A stretch of 56,053 nucleotides of DNA from Nocardioides cremeus (GTDB lineage Bacteria; Actinomycetota; Actinomycetes; Propionibacteriales; Nocardioidaceae). Positions 1 through 11,300 of this stretch are shown here, one piece after another; the stretch's first letter is position 1; each line of letters starts with the position of its first letter. The translations under genes and the position numbers were made by a program. Location of the stretch: NCBI RefSeq assembly GCF_030518195.1, contig NZ_JAULSC010000024.1:1-56053 (forward strand), in the 5' to 3' direction. The notes below the pieces were generated by a model, which was not told where the DNA came from, did not search any database, and was given only the letters and a program-made list of their open reading frames with translations.

Positions 1-121
1 TGGTCGGTGGTGGCCGCAGCCCCCTTGGGCAGATCCCATGGCCACCACCGGGCAGTTCTCGTGGCCGTCAGCGGGCAGGTTTCATGTCCGCCACTGGGCA
101 GTTCTCACTGGCCCTTGACAG
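1..121 (-). mobile_element. Inverted terminal sequence: tip of an IS21-type insertion sequence (left copy)
   Basis: Bases 1-121 are the exact reverse complement of 55933-56053. Read outward from the unique DNA the element starts TGTCAAGGGCC at base 120. Inside lie four related units whose GGGCAG cores start at 27, 50, 73 and 96, a spacing of exactly 23 bp, each followed by a TTCTC/TGGCCG-like tract. Regular subterminal repeats and a TG...CA tip are typical of IS21-family ends, where they bind the transposase. The istA/istB genes are not in the window. Base 121 may match by chance, since the element tip is at 120. The family call is from memory of such ends, not from a search. Confidence 0.7.
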
Positions 122-231
122 TCGCCGCGATCAACAGCGGCGAGTAGGCACCGAGGATCAACCCTCAAAGCCCACCACCCAGCGGGGCACTTCCCGGTGC
201 TCGTCGTGCCACCTCTGGAGCCGCTCGCTGT

Positions 232-376
232 ACGTCGAATCTCGCCTCGTTTTCCTGTCCGAGGACGAGCGGGTCCGGATCGCCGACCTGGCCAGCCGGG
301 TCTCGGGCCGACAGCGATCGGGCGGGAGTTGGGCCGCGCAGCATCGACGATCAGCCGCGAGCTGCGACTTGACCCT
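232..376 (+). pseudogene. IS30-family transposase, N-terminal fragment (frameshifted)
   Basis: Two plus frames together give the N-terminal helix-turn-helix of an IS30-type transposase. One frame reads FLSEDERVRIADLAS (about 247-303). The next reads GLGPTAIGRELGRAASTISR (about 311-366), ending in the family's STISREL signature. The frame changes once near base 305. The catalytic DDE domain is absent, and the likeness stops near 376, where a remnant on the other strand begins. It is a dead remnant. Recognition rests on the motif alone. Confidence 0.55.
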
Positions 377-743
377 GCTTGAATCGGACGAATTCGAACG
401 ACGATGTCCCCTCCCGCTCGACCAGCGGGTCGATATCGGATTCCTGCCCAGCCTCCCGGTACGCCACCGACCGAAGACCGCGAGCTTCCCGTAGCCCGCA
501 TCATCGGCGATACGCCGATAGCACGGGAGCAGCCGCCTCGATCCGCTTCTCCGGGTGAACGCTCGGCAGATCCGAAGCTGCATTCACGTGCTGACTCACT
601 GCGGGCTGGCTGATTCCGAGCGCCGTTGCGGTCTCCCGCTGACTCATCCCCGTTGCGACCATCTCCCTCAGCGCGGGCACACGCCGAAGCTGTGCGACAT
701 CCTCATCATGTCGCGCGGCGCGACACTCGGCCGAGAGGTCCAT
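377..743 (-). pseudogene. HTH-MNT nucleotidyltransferase (antitoxin-type), frameshifted and truncated
   Basis: From the ATG at 743 the frame gives a helix-turn-helix (MSQRETATALGISQPAVSQH) and runs to a stop at 501. The homology continues through DDAGYGKLAVFG in a second frame, then returns to the first frame as SVAYREAGQESDIDPLVE. This is the GSxARGE...SDIDLLV signature of minimal nucleotidyltransferases (MNT). Two compensating frameshifts near 505 and 470 break the gene, and the 3' end is lost at the IS30 fragment. MNT proteins with an N-terminal HTH often act as antitoxins beside HEPN toxins; no HEPN gene is visible here. A sequencing error could cause one shift, but the truncation is real. 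Confidence 0.6.
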
Positions 744-918
744 CAGGCAACCTCATCACGGTCGCTGCGGTGAACGCTCCCCTGAGCGTCGGGCTCAGCA
801 GCGTCACACCGGAGGTTAAGAGGGCGCGATCAATCCAGCTGCCACCCGGAGCGACCGCGTCACGGCCCGCTCCACCGCCGGGCCTGGTAGCCGATGAGGG
901 GTACCAGCCGCTGCCAGG
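744..918. other. Intergenic, nothing recognised
   Basis: Between the MNT remnant and the end of thiC. I see no reading frame, RNA gene or strong hairpin that I can support. Confidence 0.4.
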
Positions 919-2603
<1,685 letters not shown>

Positions 2604-2604
<1 letters not shown>

Positions 2605-3416
2605 CACTTCTCCTGGGTGGGCGGGTTGTGTCGGGCTGGGGTGAACGTGTGGGCGACCGGGCCGCGGCCGCGACCGAGACGCCAGTCGGCGCTCGTGCGC
2701 AGGGCGGCCGCCACGAATGTGTGGGCGGCGGTGGCGGCGTCGATCAGGTCGGCGCCGCTGGCCAGGTGGACGGCGAGGGCCGCCGAGAACGTGCACCCGG
2801 TGCCATGGTCGTTGGTCGTGGGTACGGCGGCGTGCTCGAGGGTCTGCACCCGGCCCCGGCCGTCCACCACCACGTCGTGGCACGTCGGGGCCTCGGCGTC
2901 ACCACCGGTGAGCACGACCGCAGGCCCGAGCGCATGCAGGGCCAGAGCCACGTCCTCCCGCGGATCCGCCGGCCCGGCGCCGGTCAGCCGGAGCGCCTCG
3001 TCGAAGTTCGGCGTGACGACCGTGGCTCGCGCAAGGACGTGGTCGCGGTAGGCGGCCACCACTGAGGCATCGCCGAGCTCCGCACCGCTCGTGGCCACCA
3101 GGACCGGGTCCACGACCAGCGGGAGTCCGGGCGGCAGGTCGGTCACCACTGCGGCGACCTCGGCGGACCCGAGCATGCCGGTCTTGACCACGGCGACCGG
3201 CACGTCCTCCAGGACGGCGTCGATCTGGGCCCGGACATCGTCGGCCGACAGCGGCACGACCCGGCGCACTCCGACGGTGTCCTGGGCGGTCACGGCCGTG
3301 ACGGCGCAGGCCCCGTGCGCACCGAGCGCCGCGAACGTCGTCAGGTCGGCGGCCACCCCGGCGGCACCGCCGGAGTCGGTGCCGGCGACGGTCAGTGCGA
3401 CCAGCGGGCTGCTCAC
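2604..3416 (-). CDS. thiD: Hydroxymethylpyrimidine / phosphomethylpyrimidine kinase ThiD
   Basis: Phosphorylates HMP and HMP-P to HMP-PP for coupling to the thiazole. The 270-residue ribokinase-fold protein has the N-terminal GTDSGGAAG motif (residues 12-20) and the anion-hole motif HGTGCTFSAA with its Cys at 208. The start is GTG (VSSPLVALTVAG); its first four bases GTGA overlap the stop of the upstream thiE-like gene. It precedes thiC with a one-base stop/start overlap, so the two are translationally coupled. Length and motifs are normal for a stand-alone ThiD, with no fused ThiE or TenA domain. Confidence 0.93.
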
Positions 3417-3997
3417 CGGACAGCCTGCGAGATCCGCCGGAAGGCGCCGGCGGGGTCGTCGGCGCGCATGACGGCACCCATGACGGCCACCCCGTGGGCA
3501 CCCGCGTTCCGCAGGTCCGCGGCGTTCTGCTCGTCGACCCCTCCCAGGGCGAAGACCGGCACGTGTCCTGCGAGCGTCACGGCACGTCGGAGGCCGGGCA
3601 GGCCGAGCGCGGGGCCGTAGCCGGGCTTGGACGCCGACGCGGCGACCGGCGAGATCGTGAGGTACGACGCACCGCCGGACGCGGCGGCGCGGATCTCGGC
3701 GTCGTCGTGGCATGAACGTCCGTGCGGGAGGGGAGGCCCCTCGTCGGGGCGCGCCTGCGCCGTTGCCAGGTGCACGCCGGCCACTCCGTCCAGCCGGGTG
3801 CGAGCGCTGAGCACGGCGACCCCGGCCGCGCCGAGCGCGCGGGCGAGCCGTTGCCGCTGGTCCTCGGGCAGGTCGAGCTCGCGCAGCACCACCGCGTCGA
3901 GCCCCGCATCGACGCACGCAGCCACGGTGCCCACGAGGTCGCGGCCGGTGGGAAGCTGGCTGCGGTCGGTGAGCAGCAGCACTCGGGGCACGTTCAT
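3413..3997 (-). CDS. ThiE/TenI-family protein (thiamin-phosphate synthase-like or thiazole tautomerase)
   Basis: A 194-residue TIM-barrel protein of the ThiE/TenI superfamily: N-terminal LLLTDRSQLP, a middle GRSCHD segment, ISPVAASASKPGYGP, then FALGGVDEQN and a GVAVMGAV phosphate-binding end. The operon also encodes a second, more canonical ThiE (6055-6666). This copy sits directly after thiG and may therefore be the TenI-type thiazole tautomerase that acts on the ThiG product. That assignment is inference; a redundant ThiE is the alternative. Both ends overlap their neighbours by four bases (ATGA with thiG, GTGA with thiD). Confidence 0.75.
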   Translation of the reverse strand: MNVPRVLLLTDRSQLPTGRDLVGTVAACVDAGLDAVVLRELDLPEDQRQRLARALGAAGVAVLSARTRLDGVAGVHLATAQARPDEGPPLPHGRSCHDDAEIRAAASGGASYLTISPVAASASKPGYGPALGLPGLRRAVTLAGHVPVFALGGVDEQNAADLRNAGAHGVAVMGAVMRADDPAGAFRRISQAVR

Positions 3998-4761
3998 GTG
4001 CCCACCCGCCCGGCCATTGGGCTCGACGCGCGAGCGGTGGTGAGCCGGGGGATGCGACCGGCCCGGCGTGCCAGCTCGCCGGCCTCGACGGCGGCGCGCA
4101 ACGCCGCGGCCATCTGGGCCGGACGGTCGGCCCGGGTGATCGCCGTGGCCGCCAGCACGGCATCACACCCCAGCTCCAGCGCGAGCGCCGCATCGCTGGC
4201 GGTGCCGATCCCGGCGTCCAGGACCACGGGAACCGCGACAGCGGCGCGCACGGCCTCGATGGCCCTGGGGTCGTCGAGGCCACGGCCCGTGCCGATCGGA
4301 GATCCGAGCGGCATGACGGCCGCGCAGCCGACGTCGACCAGGCGCCGAGCGAGGACCGGGTCGGCACTGGTGTAGGGCAGCACCGTGAATCCCTGCCGGA
4401 CCAGCGTCTCGGCTGCGTCCAGCAGCTCGACGGCGTCCGGCATCAGGCTCGTCTCGTCGCCGACCACCTCGAGCTTGACCCAGTCGGTCTCGAGTGCCTC
4501 GCGCGCCAGCTGAGCGGTGAGCACGGCCTCCCGGGCGCTGAGGCATCCCGCCGTGTTCGGCAAGATGCGTACCCCCAGCCCCCGAAGCGTGTCGAGCAGC
4601 CCGCCGCTTCCAGTGTCAGACGTGCGCCGGACCGATACGGTCACCAGACCGGGCCGGGCCGCCTCGACGATCTCGCCCACCAATCTGGTGCTGGTCAGCC
4701 CCCCGGTGCCGATCCACAGCCGTCCGGGGAGTTCGATGCCCGCTACCTGCATCGCGCTCAC
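3994..4761 (-). CDS. thiG: Thiazole synthase ThiG
   Basis: Forms the thiazole phosphate of thiamin from deoxyxylulose 5-phosphate, dehydroglycine and ThiS thiocarboxylate. The 255-residue protein shows the family core GTGGLTS near the N-terminus, the Schiff-base lysine segment DWVKLEVVGD, MPLGSPIGTGRG, and DAGIGTASDAA for phosphate binding. The ATG at 4761 (MSAMQVAG) overlaps the stop of thiS; an internal ATG three codons later is an alternative. It lies between thiS and the thiE/tenI gene, the usual order. Confidence 0.94.
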   Translation of the reverse strand: MSAMQVAGIELPGRLWIGTGGLTSTRLVGEIVEAARPGLVTVSVRRTSDTGSGGLLDTLRGLGVRILPNTAGCLSAREAVLTAQLAREALETDWVKLEVVGDETSLMPDAVELLDAAETLVRQGFTVLPYTSADPVLARRLVDVGCAAVMPLGSPIGTGRGLDDPRAIEAVRAAVAVPVVLDAGIGTASDAALALELGCDAVLAATAITRADRPAQMAAALRAAVEAGELARRAGRIPRLTTARASSPMAGRVGT

Positions 4762-4946
4762 CCGCCTTGGTGCGCGGTGACGAGCTCGACCGCGTCATCT
4801 TCCGACAGCGGGGTCGACTCCCACGATGCTGCGGGCACGACGCTCCCGTTGAGGGCGGCCGCGACTCCCCGGGCCGAAGGAAGCACGTCTTGCAACGTCG
4901 CGCCCTCCTCCACGAAACGCGGCTGGCCGTTGAGGTTGATCCTCAT
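4758..4946 (-). CDS. thiS: Sulfur carrier protein ThiS
   Basis: A 62-residue ubiquitin-like sulfur carrier ending in the Gly-Gly that is adenylated and thiocarboxylated before sulfur is passed to ThiG. It starts MRINLNGQPRFVEEG and ends VTAHQGG. It overlaps thiO upstream (ATGA) and thiG downstream. No thiF/moeB-type activating enzyme is encoded in the window, so adenylation must come from elsewhere in the genome. Confidence 0.93.
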   Translation of the reverse strand: MRINLNGQPRFVEEGATLQDVLPSARGVAAALNGSVVPAASWESTPLSEDDAVELVTAHQGG

Positions 4947-6058
4947 GACATGGCGTCCTTCCTGTGATCGGCGGGCGTACAGATCTGGTGCGGGCCAAAC
5001 CGGCTCGGCGCGAACGGCCGCGCGACCGCAGGGATTTCGCCGTCCTCGACGTGAGCCCGGATCACCTGGGCGGTCAGCGGCGCGAGCAGCACGCCACCGC
5101 GGTAGTGGCCGACGGCCAGCAGCTGCGGCACCGCTCCTGGCCTGTCAGTGACCCCGAGCAGTGGTCCGTTGTCGGGGGTGCCGGGGCGATGCCGGGCGGT
5201 GATCTCGACGACGTCGGCGCTCTCCAGCCCGGGGACGAGGGTGCGCGCGGCGTGCAGCAGCCGCACCACCGCCCCGAGCGTCGCCACCGGCTCCGAGGCA
5301 TGCTCCTCCTCGGTCGCACCCACCACGACCTCGCCGCCCGCCCGCGGCACGACGTACACCGGCTCGCCGTGCACCCGCGCGCGCAGGACCCGGGACGGCC
5401 GGTCGGCCCCCCGCAGCCGGATCGTCTCTCCCCGGACCGGTCGGACCTGCGGCACCAGGCTTCGGGCCTCGGCCCCGGTCGCGACGACCACCGCGTCGCA
5501 GCCGAACTCGGTCCCGTCCGCGAAGGCGACTCCCCCGTCGAGCACCGTTGCCCGGGCACGGACCACCCGGTCACCCAGCAGGCACAGGAGGGCCTCGGCG
5601 ACCAGGCGCGGGTTGACGTTGTGATCCTCGGGAAGCAGGGTCGCGCCGGCGACCCGCGACAAGGTGGGCTCGTGCGCGCGTGCCTCTCGCCGGTCGAGCT
5701 CCTGGAAGGCGATGCCTTGGGTCGCGAGGACCTCGAGCGTGCGTCGCATCTGCTGCAGGTCGTCGTGGTCCTGCCCCACCAGCAGCGTGCCCGCGGTGCG
5801 CAGGTCGATGTCCACGCCGGAGGCAGCCTGCAGTCGAGCCGCGTACTCCGGCCACAGTCGCGCAGAGGCGACGCCGAGCCTGAGCAGGTCGGTCTCACCG
5901 TGCCAGGCCTCACCGGCCGGGGCGAGCATCCCGGCCGCCGCCCGGGTGGCGCCGCCGCCCGGGTCGGGATCGAACACCCGCACGTCGTGCCCGCAGCGCA
6001 CTAGCTCCTCCGCGCAGGCGAGACCGACTATGCCGGCACCGATCACCGCCACCCTCAT
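4943..6058 (-). CDS. thiO: Glycine oxidase ThiO (FAD-dependent)
   Basis: Oxidises glycine to the imine that ThiG uses for the thiazole ring. The 371-residue DAO-fold flavoprotein has the N-terminal dinucleotide-binding motif GAGIVGLACAEEL, GGGATRAAAGMLAP after the FAD site, DAVVVATGAEA in the middle and GHYRGGVLLAPLTA at the C-terminus, all typical of ThiO. Use of ThiO instead of the anaerobic tyrosine lyase ThiH implies aerobic thiazole synthesis. The gene overlaps thiE upstream by ATGA and thiS downstream. Confidence 0.93.
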   Translation of the reverse strand: MRVAVIGAGIVGLACAEELVRCGHDVRVFDPDPGGGATRAAAGMLAPAGEAWHGETDLLRLGVASARLWPEYAARLQAASGVDIDLRTAGTLLVGQDHDDLQQMRRTLEVLATQGIAFQELDRREARAHEPTLSRVAGATLLPEDHNVNPRLVAEALLCLLGDRVVRARATVLDGGVAFADGTEFGCDAVVVATGAEARSLVPQVRPVRGETIRLRGADRPSRVLRARVHGEPVYVVPRAGGEVVVGATEEEHASEPVATLGAVVRLLHAARTLVPGLESADVVEITARHRPGTPDNGPLLGVTDRPGAVPQLLAVGHYRGGVLLAPLTAQVIRAHVEDGEIPAVARPFAPSRFGPHQICTPADHRKDAMS

Positions 6059-6666
6059 GCGAGCGCGATGGCGTCGACGAGTCCTCTCGCGGCCATGGCG
6101 GGCTGGGGTGATCGGCAGATGGCCGACGCCACCGCGACCCCGTAGGCCCCGGCCGCCATCACCTCGGGCACGCGCTCGGCGTTGATGCCGGAGATCGCGA
6201 TCGCCGGCAGGACCCGAGCCGCATCACGCAGCGTCTCCAACCCGATCGGGACGGGGAGACCGCTCTTCGTGGTCGTGGGATAGACGGGCCCAACACCCAC
6301 ATAGTCGGCGCCTTCCGCCTTCGCCTTCCGAGCCTGTTCGGCGTTCCGGCACGTGCCGCCGACGAGGAAACCCGGCGGTGCCAGGCGTCTGGCCTCGGCG
6401 ACGGGGACGTCATCACGGCCGAGGTGGACACCGTCTGCGCCGGCGGCAAGCGCAAGGTCGACGCGGTCGTTGACGATGACGCGCGCCGAGGTACCGGCCA
6501 GGCGATCCACGAGGGTGCGGGTGAACGCGACGATCTGACGGTCCGACAGCGACTTCGCCCGGACCTGGACCCCGTCGACGCCCTGGCGGACCACGGCCTC
6601 CAGCACGGCGATAGCTTCGTCGTCGTACGACCCGAAGTGGGTGATGCAATGAATGCGCGGTAGCAC
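6055..6666 (-). CDS. thiE: Thiamin-phosphate synthase ThiE
   Basis: Couples HMP-PP to the thiazole phosphate to give thiamin phosphate. The frame is open far upstream but crosses the TPP riboswitch, so the start must lie below 6676. I take the GTG at 6666 (VLPRIHCIT), which has GAGGAG a few bases upstream, giving 203 residues. The motifs RVIVNDRVDLALAAGADGVH, LGRDDVP, GPVYPTTTKSG and AISGIN are those of true ThiE. First gene of the operon after the riboswitch; its end overlaps thiO by ATGA. Confidence 0.92.
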   Translation of the reverse strand: MLPRIHCITHFGSYDDEAIAVLEAVVRQGVDGVQVRAKSLSDRQIVAFTRTLVDRLAGTSARVIVNDRVDLALAAGADGVHLGRDDVPVAEARRLAPPGFLVGGTCRNAEQARKAKAEGADYVGVGPVYPTTTKSGLPVPIGLETLRDAARVLPAIAISGINAERVPEVMAAGAYGVAVASAICRSPQPAMAARGLVDAIALA

Positions 6667-6675
6667 GTCGCTCCT

Positions 6676-6764
6676 CACTTCCTTCGCCGGCATTACCCGG
6701 ATCAGGTTCGACGGTCGGAGCGGCTCCAGCCCCATCTCAGCCCGATGCCTCGGGCTCCCGTGTG
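6676..6764 (-). promoter_or_regulatory. TPP riboswitch (THI element)
   Basis: On the minus strand the segment holds the conserved THI-box parts in order: CACGGGAGCCC, GGGCTGAGA, then GACCG...CCTGATCCGGGTAAT and GCCGGCGAAGGAAGTG. It ends about ten bases before the GTG of thiE and overlaps the ribosome-binding region. Control of translation initiation by thiamin pyrophosphate is therefore likely for the whole seven-gene operon. Confidence 0.95.
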
Positions 6765-6891
6765 GAATGCGACGACCGTAGCAGCCGTGCAAGCTCTCTC
6801 GGAAGGAGGTCAGCCGGAAGGCACAGCCCTCCCGCATTCTGCTTGACAACCACGCCGACCCGCGGTGAGGCCAACCAGTGAGCTGAGCAGG

Positions 6892-7653
6892 TCAGAGCCC
6901 GGCGACGTCGCCGATCAGGATGATCGCCGGCGGGCGTACCTTCTCGGTCTCGATCGACTTTCCGAGCTGACCCAAGGTCGTGCGGATGACCCGCTCGCTC
7001 GCCAAGGATCCGTCCACGACGATGGCCGCGGACTGGCCGGCGTCGCGTCCGCCATCGATGAGGGTCTGGGCGATCGCAGCGGCGTTTTGGACGGCCATCA
7101 TCAGGACGATCGTGCCTCTTGATGCGGCCAGGGCGTCCCAGTTGACGAGGCTGTCAGGGTGGCGGGGCGGTACGTGTCCTGAGACGACGGTGAAGTCGTG
7201 GACGACACCTCGGTGTGTGACGGGAATTCCCGCCAGCGCTGGTACGGAGATGGACGAGGAGAGGCCGGGGATGACACGGACCGGGACCCCGGCTTGTTGC
7301 AGGTGAAGCACCTCCTCGAACCCTCGGCCGAAGACGTGGCTGTCGCCTCCCTTGAGGCGGACGACCCTCTTTCCGGCTCGCGCCCGGTCGAGCAGGACGG
7401 CGTTGATGTCTTCTTGGGCGGTGAACCGGCTGCGCGGGAACTTGGCGACGTCGATGAGCTCCACATCGGGAGCGAGCCTTGCAAGCAACTCATGAGACAC
7501 CAGCCGATCGGTCACGACGACATCCGCGCCGAGCAGCGCCTTGAGGCCAGCGATCGTGATGAGGTCCGGGTCGCCTGGGCCGGCGCCGACGAGTGTGACT
7601 CCGGCGGAGGAGGCTGGGTCAAGGCAAAGGGCTTGGTCAGGCATGGGCGTCAT
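6892..7653 (-). CDS. cobA: Uroporphyrinogen-III C-methyltransferase CobA (SUMT)
   Basis: Adds methyl groups at C2 and C7 of uroporphyrinogen III to give precorrin-2, the entry to the corrin branch. The 253-residue protein has the tetrapyrrole-methylase motifs LVGAGPGDPDLIT, VRLKGGDSHVFGRG, VIPGLSSSISVPALAGIPVT and VLMMAVQN. It is a stand-alone methylase with no CysG-type oxidase/ferrochelatase part and no HemD fusion. Its start overlaps the stop of the phosphatase gene by ATGA. Confidence 0.93.
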   Translation of the reverse strand: MTPMPDQALCLDPASSAGVTLVGAGPGDPDLITIAGLKALLGADVVVTDRLVSHELLARLAPDVELIDVAKFPRSRFTAQEDINAVLLDRARAGKRVVRLKGGDSHVFGRGFEEVLHLQQAGVPVRVIPGLSSSISVPALAGIPVTHRGVVHDFTVVSGHVPPRHPDSLVNWDALAASRGTIVLMMAVQNAAAIAQTLIDGGRDAGQSAAIVVDGSLASERVIRTTLGQLGKSIETEKVRPPAIILIGDVAGL

Positions 7654-8228
7654 TGTCCAAGCCAGGTGAGGTCATCGTCGATGCGGGCCACGGCGCCGTT
7701 GGGGACGTGGACCCACGGTGCTTCGTGTGGCTTCATGCCTTGGAGGTACGCGACGGCGGACCGTATCGCGTCCCCGTGCGACACGAGGACGGATACGGAG
7801 CCGCGGTCGAGGTCGCCGAGCACAGCACCCATGCGGTCGTACACGTCCATGAGCGACTCGCCACCCGCGATCGGTTGCGTCGGGTCCGACCAGTCGAAGG
7901 TCTCCGCTGCGGCCCAGGTCTCCTCGTACGTTCGGCCCTCCAGGTCACCCAGATGTTGCTCGCGGAGGCGGGGGTCCGACTCCGGAGTCAGTTGCAGCCG
8001 GCGGCCGATGACCGCGGCGGTCTCCGCCGCGCGGGTCAGGTCGCTGCTGACGAGACGGTCAGCAGCTAGTCCCAGGTCCTTGAGGTCTTCTGCGATCAGC
8101 TCTGCCGCTGCGGCCGACTGCGAGCGCCCGAGATCGGTCAGCGGCGGATGAGGGGTCTGTCCCTGGGTCAGGCGGCGGACGTTCCACTGCGACTGGCCGT
8201 GGCGGACGAGATAGACCGGGTGAGGCAT
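7650..8228 (-). CDS. Histidine phosphatase family protein, candidate alpha-ribazole phosphatase (CobC-type)
   Basis: A 192-residue phosphoglycerate-mutase-fold enzyme. The RHG motif is VYLVRHGQSQWN at the N-terminus, the second catalytic region is DLTRAAETA, and the second His is in LVSHGDAIRSAVAYL. I start it at the ATG at 8228 (MPHPVYLV); the longer frame runs through the divergent riboswitch region. It is translationally coupled to cobA and lies back to back with cobN. That context suggests the dephosphorylation of alpha-ribazole phosphate or adenosylcobalamin phosphate. The family is broad, so the substrate is inferred from context only. Confidence 0.75.
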   Translation of the reverse strand: MPHPVYLVRHGQSQWNVRRLTQGQTPHPPLTDLGRSQSAAAAELIAEDLKDLGLAADRLVSSDLTRAAETAAVIGRRLQLTPESDPRLREQHLGDLEGRTYEETWAAAETFDWSDPTQPIAGGESLMDVYDRMGAVLGDLDRGSVSVLVSHGDAIRSAVAYLQGMKPHEAPWVHVPNGAVARIDDDLTWLGQ

Positions 8229-8237
8229 GGGGGTGAT

Positions 8238-8352
8238 TCTCCCGTAGGCTGCGGACTGCTCGTGGTGCAGGAACCCGGTGAGATTCCGGGGCGGTTCCGC
8301 CACTGTGACGTCGACAAGACGCAGCCAGACACTGGCCATGGGCTGATCCGAC
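8238..8352 (+). promoter_or_regulatory. Cobalamin riboswitch upstream of cobN
   Basis: Contains the core GAACCCGGTGAGATTCC...GCGGTTCCGCCACTGT and then GCCAGACACTGGCC, the conserved heart of B12 riboswitches. CCATGGGC at 8336-8343 is exactly complementary to GCCCATGG at 8389-8396, which spans the cobN start codon. This suggests that translation is blocked when ligand is bound. The pairing is my reading of complementarity, not a fold calculation. Confidence 0.88.
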
Positions 8353-8392
8353 CGATTGACGGGGCGAGAACCCCGGAGGAGGAAAACGGCCC

Positions 8393-11300
8393 ATGGCTGC
8401 GCCTACCCGCATCGCACTGCTGTCGACATCAGACACCGACCTGCTCTCTGCTCGCGCCAGCGGCGCCGGCTACGTCTGGGCGAACCCTGCCCGCAGCACC
8501 GACGCCGAGCTCACGGCACTCGCCACCGGCGCGGACCTCGTCGTCGTGCGCCTGCTCGGATCGCCTCACGACCTGTGGCCCGGCCTCGCCGCCGTGCGCG
8601 AGGCCGGCACCCCGCTGGTGATCCTGGGCGGCGAGCAGCAGCCGAACGCCGAGCTGATGGAGCTCTCCACCGTGCCGATGGGGACGGCCGCCGAAGCCCA
8701 CCGCTACCTGGCCGAGGGCGGTCCGGCCAACCTCGCCCAGCTGCACGCGTTCCTCTCCGACACCGTGTTGCTGACCGGCGAGGGGTTCGAGCCTCCGGTC
8801 GCCATCCCGGCCTGGGGGTACGCCGACCGACCGGCCGGCCACGATGGCGACCTGCCCCGCGTGGGCGTGCTCTACTACCGCGCCCACCAGGCCAGCGGCA
8901 ACAACGCGTTCGCCCACGCCCTCGCCGACGCGATCGACGCCACCGGCCGAGCCGTCGGCGTCCCGATCTTCGCCGGGTCGCTCCGCTCGGCGCCCGATGA
9001 CCTCTACCAAGCGCTCGGGACGCTCGACGTCCTCATCGTGACGGTCCTCGCGGCAGGCGGTAGCGCCCCGGCCACGGCCAGTGCCGGCGGCGACGACGAA
9101 GCGTGGGACGTGGAGCGGATGGCAGCCCTCGACATCCCGGTGCTACAGGGCTTGTGCCTGACCAACAGCCGCGACGAGTGGGACGCCTCGGACGACGGGA
9201 TCAGCCCGCTCGACTACGCCAGCCAGATCGCCATCCCCGAGTTCGACGGCCGGATCACGACCGCGCCGTTCTCGTTCAAGGAGATCGACGCCGAGGGTCT
9301 CCCGTCCTACGTCGCCGACCCCGAGCGCTGCGACCGCGTCGCCGGCATCGCGGTCAACCACGCCGTCCTGCGCCGGGTGCCCACCGGCGAGAAGCGGATC
9401 GCGCTGATGCTCAGCGCCTATCCCACGAAGCACGCGCGGATCGGCAACGCGGTCGGCCTCGACACGCCGGTCTCGGCCATCCGGCTGCTGCGCCGCCTGC
9501 GTGAGGACGGCTACGACCTCGGCACCGACAACCCGGTGCTGCCGCTCCTCGACCTGCCCGACGACACCGAGGCCGGCGACGCGCTGATCCATGCCCTCAT
9601 CGCCGCCGGTGGGCAGGACGAGGAGTGGCTCACCAACGCACACCTCACCGACGCGCACGTGCGCATCGGCAAGGCGGCGTACGACGCCTGGACGGCCGAC
9701 CTTCCGGTGTCTCTGCGTGACGCCATGGTCGAGGCGTGGGGCGAGTCACCGGGCGGCCTGTTCGTGAACGACGACGGCGAGATCGTTCTCGCCACCCTGC
9801 AGGCCGGCAACGTCGTGATCCTGATCCAGCCTCCGCGCGGCTTCGGCGAGAACCCGGTCGCGATCTACCACGACCCCGACCTTGCGCCCAGCCACCACTA
9901 CCTCGCGGCCTACCGCTGGCTCGGGGCGGATGTCCAGGCCGGGGGCTTCGGGGCACACGCGGTGGTGCACCTGGGCAAGCACGGCTCGATGGAGTGGCTG
10001 CCCGGCAAAAACGCCGCACTGTCCGCCGCCTGCGGCCCTGACGCCGCCATCGCGAACCTGCCGCTGATCTACCCGTTCCTGGTCAACGACCCCGGCGAGG
10101 GCGCGCAGGCCAAGCGACGCGCGCACGCCACGATCGTCGACCACCTCGTGCCGCCCATGGCGCGCGCGGAATCCTACGGCGACATCGCACGACTCGAGGG
10201 CCTGCTCGAGGAGTACGACAAGATCTCAGCGATGGACCCCGCCAAGCTGGCGGCCATCCGCGGGGAGATCTGGCAGCTCATGCACACCGCTCAACTGCAC
10301 CGTGACCTCGGCCTGGAGGAGCGCCCCGACGACGAGGAGTTCGACGACTTCCTGCTCCACGTCGACGGTTGGCTGTGCGAGATCAAGGACGCCCAGATCC
10401 GCGACGGCCTCCACGTCCTGGGCGCGGCGCCGACCGGCGAGGCCCGGGTCAACCTGGTGCTCTCCATCCTGCGCGCCGCGCAGGTGTGGGGCGGCGTCGG
10501 CAACGCGGTCCCCGGCCTGCGGGCCGCGCTCGGCCTCAAGGATGGCGCCGATCTTCGGGCCGTCGACGAGACGGAGGCGCGGGCCCGGACGCTGGTCGAG
10601 GCAATGGAGGCGGCTGACTGGGACCCGACGGTCGCGACCACGCTGCATGACGCGCCGGAGGTCCAGCAGGTGCTGAGGTTCGCGGCCGAGCAGGTCGTCC
10701 CCCGCCTGGCCGGGACGACCGGCGAGCTCGACGCGGTCCTCCACGCGCTCGCCGGCGGGTTCGTGCCGGCCGGGCCCTCCGGCTCCCCCCTGCGTGGCCT
10801 GGTGAACGTGCTGCCGACGGGCCGCAACTTCTACACCGTCGACCCGCGGGCCGTCCCCAGCAGGCTGGCCTGGCAGACCGGCCAGGCGATGGCCGACTCG
10901 CTGGTGCAGAAGTACCTCGACGAGACCGGCACCTATCCCACGTCGGTCGGACTGTCGGTGTGGGGTACCAGCGCCATGCGGACCTCCGGGGACGACGTCG
11001 CCGAGGTGCTGGCGCTGCTCGGGGTGCGTCCGGAGTGGGACGCCGAGTCCCGTCGGGTCCGCGGGCTGGTCGTCGTCCCGCTCGAGGAGCTCGGCCGCCC
11101 GCGCATCGACGTCACCGTCCGGATCTCGGGCTTCTTCCGCGACGCGTTCCCCCACGTCGTGGCGATGCTCGACGACGCGGTGCGGATGGTGGCCGACCTC
11201 GACGAGCCGGCCGAGGCGAACTACGTGCGCGCCCACTTCGCCGCCGACCTGGCCGAGCACGGCGACGCCCGCCGCGCGAGCACCCGCATCTTCGGGTCCA

